Assembly: GCA_022846635.1 (NCBI GenBank)
Contig: AP025685.1
Location: 1-64,000, forward strand
Direction: 5' to 3'
Source of the DNA: Salmonella enterica subsp. enterica serovar Choleraesuis
Lineage (GTDB): Bacteria; Pseudomonadota; Gammaproteobacteria; Enterobacterales; Enterobacteriaceae
Length of the DNA: 64,000 nucleotides
Each line of letters starts with the position of its first letter. The first letter of the stretch is position 1. Under the pieces are notes generated by a model. The model made no database searches, was not told the origin of the DNA, and saw only the letters and a program-made list of their open reading frames with translations. A program made the position numbers and the translations under genes. Shown here piece by piece: positions 22,074-34,520 of the stretch.

Positions 22074-23750
22074 CTATGGCGCTACCCTGCCTTGGCTCAT
22101 CACCTGATTGAGATGCAGCCCATTGCTGCCATTCAGCTCGAGCCGGGCATTGACGCCAGGCCGCAGCGGCTGGCCCGCTGCAAGGCTGGCATCGGCGCTT
22201 AGCGTAAGGTTTACCGCGCCGGGCGCGCTGATTTCTGGCCACCCCCAGTTCTTAAGCACGTTAGCGGCAATTCCTTCGCCGCGTAGTTCCAGGTGTGTCT
22301 GACGAGTTGAGTCCTGGGAGATAGTTGCGGTTGCACCAAGCTGCCCCTTATCCACCACACCGGTCAGCTTGCTGATATTAATGGCACGGCTATCGGCGTT
22401 AAAACCGATAGCCGGACTGAGCATGTCGGTACGGTTAAAGGTAGCTGCGGGCGCACTGAATTCGCCTCTGCCATTCCAGACTCCCCACCGCTGATGCTGT
22501 ACCAGTTCTAATCCCTGAGCCTGGCCCTGCAGAGCGGTAATCTGCCACGGGAACTCTTTATCTATATCGATTATCAGATTGCGGCTGGCGGTTAACTGCT
22601 GAACCGTAAGGCGATTTAGCCAGTCTGGCAGAGGGGTATTCAGGAAGCCTTTCCATTCCGCAGGCAGCGTGTACTCCAGATTATCAATGGTCAGGCTGGT
22701 CAGGTCGAGCTGTCGAATGTTGCGTATCCACTGCCCCTGTGTGCGCAAATTCCCACCTTCCCAGCGGGCAGTGGCCTGGCGCAATGCGATACCTTCCGGG
22801 CTGAAGCTGGCGCTTAACTCAGGGGTAATAATATGTGAATTACTGATAACCGCCTCGCTGGCGTGGGCGCTTAGTTGCCCATTTTCACTCTGCCAGCCCC
22901 CGTTACCGAAGGTGATATCATCCAGCTTCAGGTTAAGGTCGGTAACCGCCCAGTCTTTGCCTTCAAGACGAGCATTGGTCACTGTCATTGCATCAACCAT
23001 CACCGGCTGCCCGTCGATAAGGGGCGTCAGCAACTCTCTGAGCTCTTTGTCAGTTTGCAGGCGTAAGGCCTCAAGCTGCATCTCGTTAATGCGCCAGCGT
23101 CCGTCAGGATAACGTTGCAGTGCGCCGCTGATATTACCGCCAGCGGCTTTGGCATTGATGGTGGTCAGGGTTATCCCCCGATCGGAAAGGGTGCCCTGGG
23201 CCAGAACATTTTGCGCTGTCATGCCATGTATGGTCAGGCTGGCGGCCCGGCTTTGCAGCCTGGTGTTGGCTCCGAGCGGTTTGCCGCTAATCGGCAGCCA
23301 TGGGGCAAAGGTTGCGGTCACACCGCTGGCGTCTGCATCTATCGAAGTGTCCGTGACCTGCATATTGTCCAGCCGCAGGGTATCGGCCCGCAGGCCGGGT
23401 GCGGAACTTGCCGCAGAGGCTAAATCCAGTCGGCCATTGCGCAACGTAATGCTTTGCAGATAGCCTGGTTCACTAAGCTGACGGGTGCTTAGCTCCAGAT
23501 CGGTAGAGCCGGTGGTGAGGTACGGCGGTTTGTTGCGTTCGCCCATGGTGAACTGGTTTAAGGTTATAATCCATGGCGTTTTCAGGCTGTAACTTACGCT
23601 CGAGAATTGGAGCTGATTAGAGCTTTGCTTATTGAGGTAATCACTCAGCTGCCGGGTTCCCCACTGAGTCTGTAGCAATATCCAGAGAGCGACAAACACC
23701 ACAATAGCGGCCAGAAGTAGCGTAATGATAAGCCTGGTGATGATTTTCAT
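22074..23750 (-). CDS. yicH: YicH, AsmA-family protein
   Basis: A 558-residue envelope protein with a single N-terminal membrane anchor (MKIITRLIITLLLAAIVVFVALWILLQ) and a long periplasmic beta-rich region, like E. coli YicH (569 aa). AsmA-like proteins are thought to form lipid-conducting bridges or chaperone outer-membrane assembly. YicH itself has not been assigned a definite role. The ATG at 23750 is favoured over a start 9 codons upstream, which adds a polar segment. The C-terminus ends shortly after the conserved NGLHLNQ region and is slightly shorter than in E. coli. Confidence 0.93.
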   Translation of the reverse strand: MKIITRLIITLLLAAIVVFVALWILLQTQWGTRQLSDYLNKQSSNQLQFSSVSYSLKTPWIITLNQFTMGERNKPPYLTTGSTDLELSTRQLSEPGYLQSITLRNGRLDLASAASSAPGLRADTLRLDNMQVTDTSIDADASGVTATFAPWLPISGKPLGANTRLQSRAASLTIHGMTAQNVLAQGTLSDRGITLTTINAKAAGGNISGALQRYPDGRWRINEMQLEALRLQTDKELRELLTPLIDGQPVMVDAMTVTNARLEGKDWAVTDLNLKLDDITFGNGGWQSENGQLSAHASEAVISNSHIITPELSASFSPEGIALRQATARWEGGNLRTQGQWIRNIRQLDLTSLTIDNLEYTLPAEWKGFLNTPLPDWLNRLTVQQLTASRNLIIDIDKEFPWQITALQGQAQGLELVQHQRWGVWNGRGEFSAPAATFNRTDMLSPAIGFNADSRAINISKLTGVVDKGQLGATATISQDSTRQTHLELRGEGIAANVLKNWGWPEISAPGAVNLTLSADASLAAGQPLRPGVNARLELNGSNGLHLNQVMSQGRVAP

Positions 23751-23832
23751 AATCTTGCGTCCCGTCGAGTTCACCAAGGTTAGTTTATGACCTATTTAAC
23801 GGCTCGACTCAAGGAGATGATTCTCAGGACGC

Positions 23833-23862
23833 GGGCGGCGGAAAGCTCTGCCGCCCGTTTTT
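23833..23862 (+). terminator. Plus-strand terminator between yicH and xanP
   Basis: GGGCGGC (23833-23839) pairs with GCCGCCC (23850-23856), followed by G and five T residues on the plus strand. Both flanking genes run on the minus strand, where the hairpin has no T-tract. It therefore points the wrong way for xanP and may stop antisense transcription. Confidence 0.6.
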
Positions 23863-23869
23863 GAAAGGA

Positions 23870-25264
23870 TTACTGCTTCTCGTGAGGGAAGATTAGGTTA
23901 AGGGCGATAGCGGTGATTCCGCCCGCAGCAATCCCGGAGGAGAGCAGATTTTTCAGCCAGTCAGGGGCGAACTGTAAAATCAGGGGCTGCTGGGAAATCC
24001 CCAGGCCTGCGGCCAGTGACAGAGCGATAATCATGATCGCACGGCGGTTAAGCGGTTCGCGGGAAACAATTCGCACGCCGGAAGCAGCGATAGTACCGAA
24101 CATCACGATAGTAGCCCCACCCAGCACCGGCTCTGGAATATGCTGCACGAACCCGCTAACAACCGGGAACAGGCCCAGCAGGATAAGCCCTAAAGAGACA
24201 ACGAAACCAACGTGACGGCTGGCGACGCCGGTCAGCTGGATTACGCCGTTGTTCTGGCCAAAGCAGGAGTTCGGGAAGGTGTTGAAGATAGCGGAAACCA
24301 TAGAGTTCAGGCCATTTGCCAGCACCCCGCCTTTCAAACGTTTCATATAAATCGGGCCGGAAACTGGCTGCTCGGAAACGTCAGAAGTCGCGGTGATATC
24401 GCCAATAGTTTCCAGTGAAGTGATCATAAACACTAGCATCAGCGGCAGCAGCAGGTTCCAGTCGATACCCAGACCATAGTAAAGCGGGGTAGGGATCATC
24501 AGTAGTTCAGTATGGCTGCTGCTGGTGTCCGCAGGCAGCATATCCATCGTCCAGGCGACGAAGTAGCCGATAGCCATTGCGATAACCAGGGAGGATACCC
24601 GCAGATAAGGGTTACGCTGGCGGTTCAGCAGGATAATTGAGCCTAAAACGATACCGGCCAGCAGCAGGTTTTTTGGTGCGCCAAAGGTATGGTTAGCCAT
24701 GGCTGCGTAGCCACCGCCAATGGAGGTAAGGCCAACCTGAATCAGCGATAGACCGATAATCATAACCACCACGCCAGAAACCAGTGGAGTAATGATACGG
24801 CGGGCCAGGTGAAGCACCCGAGAGATAATCATTTCAGTGCAGCTGGCCAGCATCAGGGTGCCAAATAGCGCGGCCATCATGGTTGGTACATCGGCACCGC
24901 CGGTTTTCAGCGCGGTTCCACCCATAATCAGCGGCGCTACAAAGTTAAAACTGGTGCCCTGAATCGAAAGCAGGCCAGAACCTACCGGTCCCCAGGCTTT
25001 AATCTGAATCAGAGAAGCAACTCCGGAGGCAAACAGCGACATACTGAGGATGTGCTGAGTGTCGCTGGCCGGAAGGCCAAGGGCCTGGCAGATAAGCAGC
25101 GCTGGAGTGATAACCGCGACAAACATCGCCAGTAAATGCTGAAGGGCGGCAAACAGGGTTTGCGGCAGCGGCGGACGGTCTTCCAGACGATAGATGAGTT
25201 CGCTTTTTGCAGCAGGCTGGGGTGCAGGGTCTTGCTGACCCGATGCGGCGGTATTAACCGACAT
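23870..25264 (-). CDS. xanP: Xanthine:H+ symporter XanP
   Basis: A 464-residue nucleobase-ascorbate transporter family (NAT/NCS2) permease, matching E. coli XanP (463 aa) closely. About twelve to fourteen membrane segments are predicted. The NAT signature region includes [19 protein letters not shown] and [26 protein letters not shown] with the Gln-Asn-N motif used in substrate binding. A PurR-box sequence 57 bp upstream of the start suggests purine repression. It is flanked by yicH downstream and gltS (divergent), as in E. coli. Confidence 0.97.
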   Translation of the reverse strand: MSVNTAASGQQDPAPQPAAKSELIYRLEDRPPLPQTLFAALQHLLAMFVAVITPALLICQALGLPASDTQHILSMSLFASGVASLIQIKAWGPVGSGLLSIQGTSFNFVAPLIMGGTALKTGGADVPTMMAALFGTLMLASCTEMIISRVLHLARRIITPLVSGVVVMIIGLSLIQVGLTSIGGGYAAMANHTFGAPKNLLLAGIVLGSIILLNRQRNPYLRVSSLVIAMAIGYFVAWTMDMLPADTSSSHTELLMIPTPLYYGLGIDWNLLLPLMLVFMITSLETIGDITATSDVSEQPVSGPIYMKRLKGGVLANGLNSMVSAIFNTFPNSCFGQNNGVIQLTGVASRHVGFVVSLGLILLGLFPVVSGFVQHIPEPVLGGATIVMFGTIAASGVRIVSREPLNRRAIMIIALSLAAGLGISQQPLILQFAPDWLKNLLSSGIAAGGITAIALNLIFPHEKQ

Positions 25265-25320
25265 TCACGTAATCCTAATCCCGGGTGGAAAGGCGCTGAT
25301 TTTACCCATCTGCGCAACAA

Positions 25321-25336
25321 AAGCAAACGATTGCAT
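25321..25336 (-). promoter_or_regulatory. PurR operator upstream of xanP
   Basis: AAGCAAACGATTGCAT matches the 16-bp PurR consensus ANGCAANCGNTTNCNT at every specified position, with the central CpG. It lies 57-72 bp upstream of the xanP ATG, where it could overlap the promoter. The neighbouring tract to gltS is AT-rich. PurR-hypoxanthine/guanine repression of a xanthine permease is biologically sensible, but is inferred here. Confidence 0.75.
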
Positions 25337-25487
25337 TTGTCGCCATTTAAGAATCAAAATGAATAAAATGTAATTTTTATATAATTTTATGCTGCTTTTA
25401 GGTTAAATTTAGCGCTTTAAAGGGAATGATCTGATTGCGGATCTGCTTTGTTATTTGCGCAATGCTTTGTGTAACAAGGAGTTATGG

Positions 25488-26690
25488 ATGTTTCACTTCG
25501 ACACGTTAACCACGCTGGTTGCCGCGACGCTGGTTTTGCTACTCGGCCGGAAAATGGTCCATGGCATTTCATTTCTAAAAAAATATACGATTCCGGAGCC
25601 TGTCGCTGGAGGTTTACTAGTGGCATTAGCGCTGCTGGCGTTAAAAATGGCGCTGGGTTGGGAAATCGAATTTGATATGTCTCTCAGAGAGCCGCTGATG
25701 CTGGCTTTTTTTGCCACCATCGGACTTAATGCTAACCTTGGCCGCCTGAGGGCCGGTGGGCGCTATCTTGGCCTGTTCCTGCTGGTGGTCGTCGGGCTGT
25801 TGGTTACCCAAAATGCTATCGGGATTGGCATGGCGAGCCTGCTGGGGATGGACCCGGTGATGGGGCTGCTGGCAGGTTCAATCACGCTTTCTGGTGGCCA
25901 CGGAACGGGAGCCGCGTGGAGCAAGGTATTTATTGAACGCTATGGCTTTGAAAATGCCACCGAGGTTGCAATGGCTTGTGCAACCTTCGGCCTGGTGCTC
26001 GGCGGGCTAATTGGAGGGCCAGTAGCGCGCTATCTGGTCAGGCACTCCACGACCCCGGACGGGATCCCTGACGATAATCTGGCACCGACCGCATTTGAAA
26101 AGCCGGATGCCGAACGCACTATCACCTCGCTGGTGATGATTGAAACCATCGCCATGATAGCTATCTGCCTGACGGTGGGGCGGGTCGTATCTCAGTTATT
26201 GCAGGGAACGATGCTGGAGCTGCCAACTTTTGTCTGTGTGTTATTTATCGGGGTTATCCTTAGTAACTCTTTATCACTGCTCGGCGTTTATCGGGTATTT
26301 GAGCGGGCGGTGTCGGTGCTGGGTAACGTAAGCCTGTCGCTATTTTTGGCGATGGCCTTGATGAGCCTGAAACTGTGGGAGCTGGCGGCGCTGGCTTTGC
26401 CAATGCTGGTGATTTTGCTGGTGCAAACGCTGTTTATGGCGTTGTATGCAATTTTTGTTACCTGGCGGGTGATGGGCAAAAATTATGATGCGGCGGTACT
26501 GGCGGCGGGACACTGTGGTTTTGGTCTGGGGGCTACACCAACGGCAATCGCCAACATGCAGGCCATCACCGAGCGATTTGGGCCTTCGCATATGGCGTTC
26601 CTGGTGGTGCCGATGGTGGGGGCTTTCTTTATCGATATCGTTAATGCGCTGGTGATTAAGCTTTACCTGATGCTGCCGTTTTTTGCCTGA
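25488..26690 (+). CDS. gltS: Sodium/glutamate symporter GltS
   Basis: Na+-coupled glutamate uptake carrier of the ESS family. The ATG at 25488 (MFHFDTLTTLVAATLVLLLGRKMVHG) gives 400 residues (E. coli 401), and the sequence aligns throughout. The two re-entrant loop motifs GSITLSGGHGTGAAW and AAGHCGFGLGATPTAIANMQ are conserved. It converges with recG, with only 6 bp between the stop codons and no terminator visible, so the 3' ends of the two mRNAs probably overlap. Confidence 0.98.
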   Translation: MFHFDTLTTLVAATLVLLLGRKMVHGISFLKKYTIPEPVAGGLLVALALLALKMALGWEIEFDMSLREPLMLAFFATIGLNANLGRLRAGGRYLGLFLLVVVGLLVTQNAIGIGMASLLGMDPVMGLLAGSITLSGGHGTGAAWSKVFIERYGFENATEVAMACATFGLVLGGLIGGPVARYLVRHSTTPDGIPDDNLAPTAFEKPDAERTITSLVMIETIAMIAICLTVGRVVSQLLQGTMLELPTFVCVLFIGVILSNSLSLLGVYRVFERAVSVLGNVSLSLFLAMALMSLKLWELAALALPMLVILLVQTLFMALYAIFVTWRVMGKNYDAAVLAAGHCGFGLGATPTAIANMQAITERFGPSHMAFLVVPMVGAFFIDIVNALVIKLYLMLPFFA

Positions 26691-26696
26691 GTTTTC

Positions 26697-28778
26697 TCAG
26701 GCATTAGAGTAGCGCTCGGTTTCAGGCATCCAGCGGCTAATTAGCGCGGCCGCCTGCTGCGGATACTGCTCGTGGATATGGCGGGCGAGCTTCTGTACCT
26801 GCGGGATTAATGCCTGGTCGCGTAGCAGATCGGCTACTTTAAACTCGGCATTCCCGGTCTGACGGGTGCCGAGCAGTTCGCCCGGCCCGCGGATCTCCAG
26901 ATCCTGCTGAGCAATAACAAATCCGTCGTTGCTATCGCGTAAGACCTGCAGACGGCGCTGGGCGGTTTTTGACAGCGGTGATTTATAGAGTAATACACAG
27001 TGTGAGGCGATAGCGCCTCGTCCGACGCGTCCGCGAAGCTGATGAAGCTGTGCCAGTCCAAGCCGTTCTGGGTTTTCGATAATCATCAGACTGGCGTTAG
27101 GAACATCTACCCCAACCTCAATCACCGTCGTTGCGACAAGCAGATCCAATTCACCTTGTTTGAAGGATTGCATCACGCTCTGCTTTTCCTGGGGCTTCAT
27201 ACGGCCGTGAACCAGACCGATGCGCAGCTCGCTTAGCGCCAGTTGCAGCTCCTGCCAGGTGGCTTCCGCCGCCTGAGCCTCAAGTAAATCGGACTCTTCA
27301 ATCAGCGTACATACCCAGTATGCCTGGCGACCTTCCTGCTTACAGGCGTGGCGTACCCGCTCGATGATATCCGCACGGCGGGTATCGGCGATGGCGACGG
27401 TTGTTACCGGCGTACGGCCAGGTGGAAGCTCGTCGATAGTTGATGTGTCGAGATCGGCGTAAGCCGTCATTGCCAGGGTGCGCGGAATAGGCGTGGCGGT
27501 CATAATTAGCTGATGGGGGTGGAAGCCTTGCTGCTCACCTTTTTCCCATAGCGCCAGCCGCTGGTGAACCCCAAAGCGATGCTGCTCATCAATAATAACC
27601 AGAGCCAGCCCGGAAAAGCGGATCTGCTCCTGAAATATGGCATGGGTTCCGACAATCATCTGCACCCGGCCTTCGGCAATAGCCTCTTGCTGGGCTTGTC
27701 GGGCCTTGCCTTTTTGTTTTCCGGCCAGCCAGCCAACTTCGATACCCAAGGGTTCAAACCAGTTACGGAAATTAGTGGCATGCTGCTCAGCCAGAAGTTC
27801 GGTAGGTGCCATCAGTGCAACCTGCTTGCCGTGGGCGATGGCGCGTAATGCCGCCAGTGCGGCTACCAACGTTTTACCTGAGCCTACGTCCCCCTGAACC
27901 AGGCGCATCATTGGGATGTCCTGCTCAAGGTCGTGTTCAATTTCGGCCACAACTCGCTGCTGCGCGCCGGTAGGCGAGAATGGCAGGGCGGAAAGGAACT
28001 GATTTTTCAGCGCCGGGCTTTTAGTCAGCGGTTGTGCGTGATAGCGCTGAGCACCGGCGCGTAGTGCCAGCATACTGAGATTGTGAGCCAATAATTCTTC
28101 AAGTATCAGACGCTGCTGGGCCGGATGCTGCCCGGTTTCCAGCTCGGCCAGGCGTAATGATGGCGGCGGGCGGTGCAGCGTGCGCAACGCTTCTGGCAGG
28201 CTCATCATGCCATGGACGAGTTCAGGAGGAAGAAGCTCCTGGATGGCGCAGGTGTCCAGCACCTTCAGCGCCTGGTCGGTGAGCTTGCGCAGCGTTGCCT
28301 GGCGCACGCCTTCGGTTGTGGGATAGACGGGGGTCAGCGTTTCTTCTAATTCTGGCGCGGAGACATTGTCCTGGAGACGATATTCCGGATGGATCATTTC
28401 TGCGCCGTGTTGGCCACGCTTTGCTTCACCATAGGCCAGCACCCGGCGGCCAGTGCTGAAGCTATTTTTCATTCCAGCGTTGAAATTAAAAAAGCGCATG
28501 GTCAGGATGCCGGTGCCGTCACTAATCTGGCAGACCATCATACGGCGGCGGCCAAAAAGAACCTGGCAATTAACAACCTCACCCTCTACCGAGCCCCATA
28601 CTCCGGGAAGCAGTGAGCCGATGGAATAGAGCTGAGTATGGTCTTCATAGCGTAGCGGCAAATGCAGCAGCAGATCCTGCACAGTATGCAGGCCAAGGCG
28701 GGCCAGCTTATCGCTCTGACTGGCACCTACGCCGGTCAGGGTATTGAGCGGTATGGCATCCAGTAGCTGGCCTTTCAT
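26697..28778 (-). CDS. recG: ATP-dependent DNA helicase RecG
   Basis: RecG remodels stalled forks, D-loops and R-loops. The product is 693 residues, the E. coli length. The N-terminal wedge/OB domain is followed by the SF2 helicase motifs: GDVGSGKT (Walker A, about 296-303), DEQHRFG (DEXH box), TATPIPRTLA, and motif VI with QLRGRVGRG, then the C-terminal TRG helical-hairpin region. It begins 2 bp after trmH and is the last gene of the gmk/rpoZ-spoT-trmH-recG run. Confidence 0.99.
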   Translation of the reverse strand: MKGQLLDAIPLNTLTGVGASQSDKLARLGLHTVQDLLLHLPLRYEDHTQLYSIGSLLPGVWGSVEGEVVNCQVLFGRRRMMVCQISDGTGILTMRFFNFNAGMKNSFSTGRRVLAYGEAKRGQHGAEMIHPEYRLQDNVSAPELEETLTPVYPTTEGVRQATLRKLTDQALKVLDTCAIQELLPPELVHGMMSLPEALRTLHRPPPSLRLAELETGQHPAQQRLILEELLAHNLSMLALRAGAQRYHAQPLTKSPALKNQFLSALPFSPTGAQQRVVAEIEHDLEQDIPMMRLVQGDVGSGKTLVAALAALRAIAHGKQVALMAPTELLAEQHATNFRNWFEPLGIEVGWLAGKQKGKARQAQQEAIAEGRVQMIVGTHAIFQEQIRFSGLALVIIDEQHRFGVHQRLALWEKGEQQGFHPHQLIMTATPIPRTLAMTAYADLDTSTIDELPPGRTPVTTVAIADTRRADIIERVRHACKQEGRQAYWVCTLIEESDLLEAQAAEATWQELQLALSELRIGLVHGRMKPQEKQSVMQSFKQGELDLLVATTVIEVGVDVPNASLMIIENPERLGLAQLHQLRGRVGRGAIASHCVLLYKSPLSKTAQRRLQVLRDSNDGFVIAQQDLEIRGPGELLGTRQTGNAEFKVADLLRDQALIPQVQKLARHIHEQYPQQAAALISRWMPETERYSNA

Positions 28779-28780
28779 AA

Positions 28781-29470
28781 TTATTTAGCGGCCTGCATGG
28801 TCGCCCACCATTCGGCGGAGGCTTCTACCTCGCCCTGGTCATTAACCAGTGGATAGGGCAGGCCTTTACGTTTTGCGACGCGCGCCAGTACCGGATATCC
28901 ACCCTCAAATAACAGACGCTGCTGTTCGGCAAAATCCAGCGAACTATGTTCGCGCTGATACATCCCGGCATTTTGACGCTGGCGCTGAGCCTCATAGAGG
29001 ATGAGCGCTGAAGCGACGGAGACATTGAGTGACTGAACCATACCGATCATCGGAATGATGATGTCGCGATCGGCCAGGGCCAGAGCCTCTTCGGTGATCC
29101 CCGTTTTTTCCTGCCCCATCAGGATACAGGTTGGAAGCGTGTAATCTATTTCACGGAAATCAACGGCAGTCGCGGACAAATTGGTCGCCAGTATCTGCAT
29201 CCCCTGAGACTTAAGGGTGGTGACCGCCTCTTTAATCGTTGGGTGGGTTTTTACCTGCACCCAACTGTTGCTGCCTGCGGCTGCCGAAGCCATGGTGCGC
29301 ATGCGGCTGCCCGGCCATACGGCGTGAACTTCATGGACGCCTACCGCATCTGCGGTGCGAATAATGGCGGAAACATTGTGTGGTTTGTGGACCTGTTCCA
29401 TGCAGACCGTTAAATCAGGCTGGCGCAGGGCCAGCATTTCTCGGATCCGCGCGTAACGCTGAGGATTCAT
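28781..29470 (-). CDS. trmH: tRNA (guanosine-18-2'-O)-methyltransferase TrmH
   Basis: A SpoU-family knotted methyltransferase that makes Gm18 in tRNA. It is 229 residues, as in E. coli. Motif 1 lies in NVSAIIRTADAVGV (with the catalytic Arg), motif 2 in ILMGQEKTGIT, and motif 3 in IPMIGMVQSLNVSVASALILYE, which forms the trefoil knot. It sits between spoT (3 bp upstream) and recG (2 bp downstream) in the conserved operon. Confidence 0.98.
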   Translation of the reverse strand: MNPQRYARIREMLALRQPDLTVCMEQVHKPHNVSAIIRTADAVGVHEVHAVWPGSRMRTMASAAAGSNSWVQVKTHPTIKEAVTTLKSQGMQILATNLSATAVDFREIDYTLPTCILMGQEKTGITEEALALADRDIIIPMIGMVQSLNVSVASALILYEAQRQRQNAGMYQREHSSLDFAEQQRLLFEGGYPVLARVAKRKGLPYPLVNDQGEVEASAEWWATMQAAK

Positions 29471-29473
29471 AGA

Positions 29474-31591
29474 TCAGTTTCGATTGCGGTTAACTTTAAT
29501 GACATCCGGCATGACACGGATTTTGCGCATCACGTTCGCCAGATGGATACGATCGCGCACGGTCAGGCGGATAAAGGTGGTGTAGACCCGGCCATCTTTT
29601 TCTTCGGTATTCAGGCTTTGAATGCTTGAAGCTGCCGTATTAATGGCTGCCGTCAGGTTTGCCAGCGCGCCCTGATGATTGAACATATCGACTTTAATTT
29701 CGGTGATAAATTCTTGCTCGGTCTCTTTTGCCCATTCGACCGCCATAAACTTCTCAGGCTCTTTCTGGAAGCCGCGAATATTTCGGCAGGACTCGTGGTG
29801 AATGACCAAACCTTTACCCGGGCTAACGTGTGCCACGATAGGGTCGCCTGGTATTGGGCGGCAGCATTTAGCAAAAGTAATCAGTACGCCATCTGCGCCT
29901 TTAATTGGCAGGTGGCTGGTATTATTATCCGGCCCATCAATCAGCGGTACGGCGTTATCGGTCTGCATCAGGTTACGGGCAATGACCACACTCATGGCGT
30001 TGCCGAGACCAATTTCAGCCAGCAGGTCATCAAGGCTGCTGAGCTTCATGCGATCCAATTCGCGCTGAATATTCTCTGGTGGGACTTCCGCAAGTTTGCG
30101 GCTACCGCCCAGTGCGTGGTTTAGCAACCGGCGGCCAAGGCTTACGGAGTCATCTCGCTTAAGGTTTTTCAGCATCTGACGAATTTTAGCGCGAGCTTTG
30201 GAGCTCACGACAAAGTTCAGCCAGGCCGCATTAGGGCGTGCGCCCGGAGCGGTAATAATTTCTACCGTCTGGCCGCTGGCCAGAGCCTGAGAAAGCGGAT
30301 ACGGCTGGCGATCTACCCGTGCACCGACGCAGGCATGGCCGATATCGGTATGCACAGCATAAGCAAAGTCGACAGGAGTGGAGCCGGTTGGAAGCTCAAC
30401 GATTCGCCCTTCTGGAGTGAACACGTAGATTTCATCCGGGAACAGATCGGATTTAACGCTTTCGATAAACTCAAAGGAGCTGCCTGCGCTTTGTTGCAGT
30501 TCCAGCAGGCTTTGCATCCAGCGCTGGGCGCGGATCTGTGCGGTCGTGCTGGTCTCACCTTGTTCTTTATATGCCCAGTGAGCGGCAACACCCATCTCAG
30601 CCATTTGGTCCATATCTTCGGTGCGGATTTGCACTTCGACCGGAACCCCGTGAGGCCCAATCATTGAGGTATGGAGCGACTGATATCCGTTAGCCTTAGG
30701 GATAGCGATATAATCTTTAACCCGCCCTGGGCGCGGCTTATACAGGCTGTGCATCTGGCCCAGCACCCGATAGCAGGTATCTACATCTTTAACGATTACC
30801 CGAAAAGCGTAGATATCCATAATGGAGTGAAAGCGCTGCTCTTTGAGCACCATTTTGCAGTAAATCGAGTACAGATGTTTTTCTCGTCCCGAAACCCGGC
30901 ATGGGATATCGGCTTCCTGCAAGCGGCCTTCAATTTCAGAGAGGATTTTTTGAATCATCTCTTTGCGGTTACCGCGAGCGGCTTTCACCACCTCTTTAAT
31001 GACCCGATAACGGTTCGGGTAAAGAGCTTCAAACCCAAGCTCTTCCAGCTCGGTTTTTATATGGTGAATGCCCAGACGGTGGGCCAGAGGACTGTAAATT
31101 TCCAGGGTTTCGCGGGCGATGCGACGGCGCTTATCCGGACGCAGCGAGCCGAGGGTGCGCATGTTGTGGGTGCGGTCGGCAAGCTTGATCAGAATGACGC
31201 GGATATCCTGCACCATCGCCATAATCATTTTGCGGAAGTTTTCGGCCTGAGCCTCTTTCTTGTCGCGGAACTTCAGTTTATCGAGTTTGGATACGCCTTC
31301 TACCAGTTCGGCAACGCTTTTACCAAACAGCTGCTCCATATCCTGATAAGTGGCAGGCGTATCTTCGATAACATCGTGCAGCAACGCGGCCATCAGCGTT
31401 TCATAGTCGAGTTTCATCTCGGCCAGAATGCAGGCAACGGCTACAGGATGGGTAATATAAGGTTCACCGCTTGAACGTGTCTGGCCTTCGTGTGCATCGC
31501 GGGCCACGAGATAGGCTTGCTGAAGACGTTTTATTTGATCTTCAGGCAGATAGGTTTGAATCAGCTGATTCAGGCTTTCAAACAGATACAA
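29474..31591 (-). CDS. spoT: Bifunctional (p)ppGpp synthetase/hydrolase SpoT
   Basis: SpoT degrades and, under some stresses, makes ppGpp. It is 705 residues (E. coli 702). The N-terminal HD hydrolase domain contains HPVAVACILAEM, ALLHDVIEDT and DRTHNMRT. The synthetase domain follows (about 230-350), then TGS (near 386-450, FTPEGRIVELPTGSTPVDFAYAVHTDIGH) and a C-terminal ACT domain. The gene lies 19 bp downstream of rpoZ and is presumably cotranscribed with it and with trmH-recG. Confidence 0.99.
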   Translation of the reverse strand: MYLFESLNQLIQTYLPEDQIKRLQQAYLVARDAHEGQTRSSGEPYITHPVAVACILAEMKLDYETLMAALLHDVIEDTPATYQDMEQLFGKSVAELVEGVSKLDKLKFRDKKEAQAENFRKMIMAMVQDIRVILIKLADRTHNMRTLGSLRPDKRRRIARETLEIYSPLAHRLGIHHIKTELEELGFEALYPNRYRVIKEVVKAARGNRKEMIQKILSEIEGRLQEADIPCRVSGREKHLYSIYCKMVLKEQRFHSIMDIYAFRVIVKDVDTCYRVLGQMHSLYKPRPGRVKDYIAIPKANGYQSLHTSMIGPHGVPVEVQIRTEDMDQMAEMGVAAHWAYKEQGETSTTAQIRAQRWMQSLLELQQSAGSSFEFIESVKSDLFPDEIYVFTPEGRIVELPTGSTPVDFAYAVHTDIGHACVGARVDRQPYPLSQALASGQTVEIITAPGARPNAAWLNFVVSSKARAKIRQMLKNLKRDDSVSLGRRLLNHALGGSRKLAEVPPENIQRELDRMKLSSLDDLLAEIGLGNAMSVVIARNLMQTDNAVPLIDGPDNNTSHLPIKGADGVLITFAKCCRPIPGDPIVAHVSPGKGLVIHHESCRNIRGFQKEPEKFMAVEWAKETEQEFITEIKVDMFNHQGALANLTAAINTAASSIQSLNTEEKDGRVYTTFIRLTVRDRIHLANVMRKIRVMPDVIKVNRNRN

Positions 31592-31610
31592 GGGAGAACC
31601 CGCTATTTAA

Positions 31611-31886
31611 TTAACGACGACCTTCGGCGATCGCAGTAACGGCCTGCAGTTCTGCGGCTTCCTGCTCTTGCTGCTCCTGACGCTCACGAGAATCAAGGAT
31701 CTGATTAGTGATCAGACCTTCTTCGATTTCGCGCAGAGCGATAACGGTGGTTTTGTCGTTTTCTTCCGCAACCAGCGGATCTTTGCCGCCTACCTGCATC
31801 TGACGCGCACGACGTGCCGCGACCAGCACCAGGTCAAAACGGTTACCAATTTTCTCTACAGCGTCCTGAACAGTTACGCGTGCCAT
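31611..31886 (-). CDS. rpoZ: RNA polymerase omega subunit
   Basis: Omega helps fold and assemble beta' and forms part of a ppGpp-binding site on RNA polymerase. The product is 91 residues, identical in length to E. coli, starting [29 protein letters not shown]. It lies 53 bp after gmk and 19 bp before spoT, so the omega subunit and the ppGpp enzyme are made from the same transcript. Confidence 0.99.
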   Translation of the reverse strand: MARVTVQDAVEKIGNRFDLVLVAARRARQMQVGGKDPLVAEENDKTTVIALREIEEGLITNQILDSRERQEQQEQEAAELQAVTAIAEGRR

Positions 31887-31939
31887 ATATAAAGTGCTCC
31901 ACAGGTGACGAAATGACTGGGCATCATACTGAACCAGGT

Positions 31940-32596
<657 letters not shown>

Positions 32597-32699
32597 TTAT
32601 ACGGGCTTATTATACACGTCCCGCCGCCCCGACGCAGTGTTTGTCACATTTTTCGTGGTGGTTTATCCACCTTCCCGAGCTTTCTTCCTATTTAGCTGA

Positions 32700-34520
<1,821 letters not shown>

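Noticed and set aside
26690-26697. Missing terminator between gltS and recG as evidence of deletion
   Set aside because: The same tight convergence is found in E. coli, so it is the normal state.
30671-31474. A 267-codon open frame antisense to spoT
   Set aside because: A shadow of a highly conserved gene; its composition (rich in F, H, N, V) is typical of antisense translation of a coding sequence.
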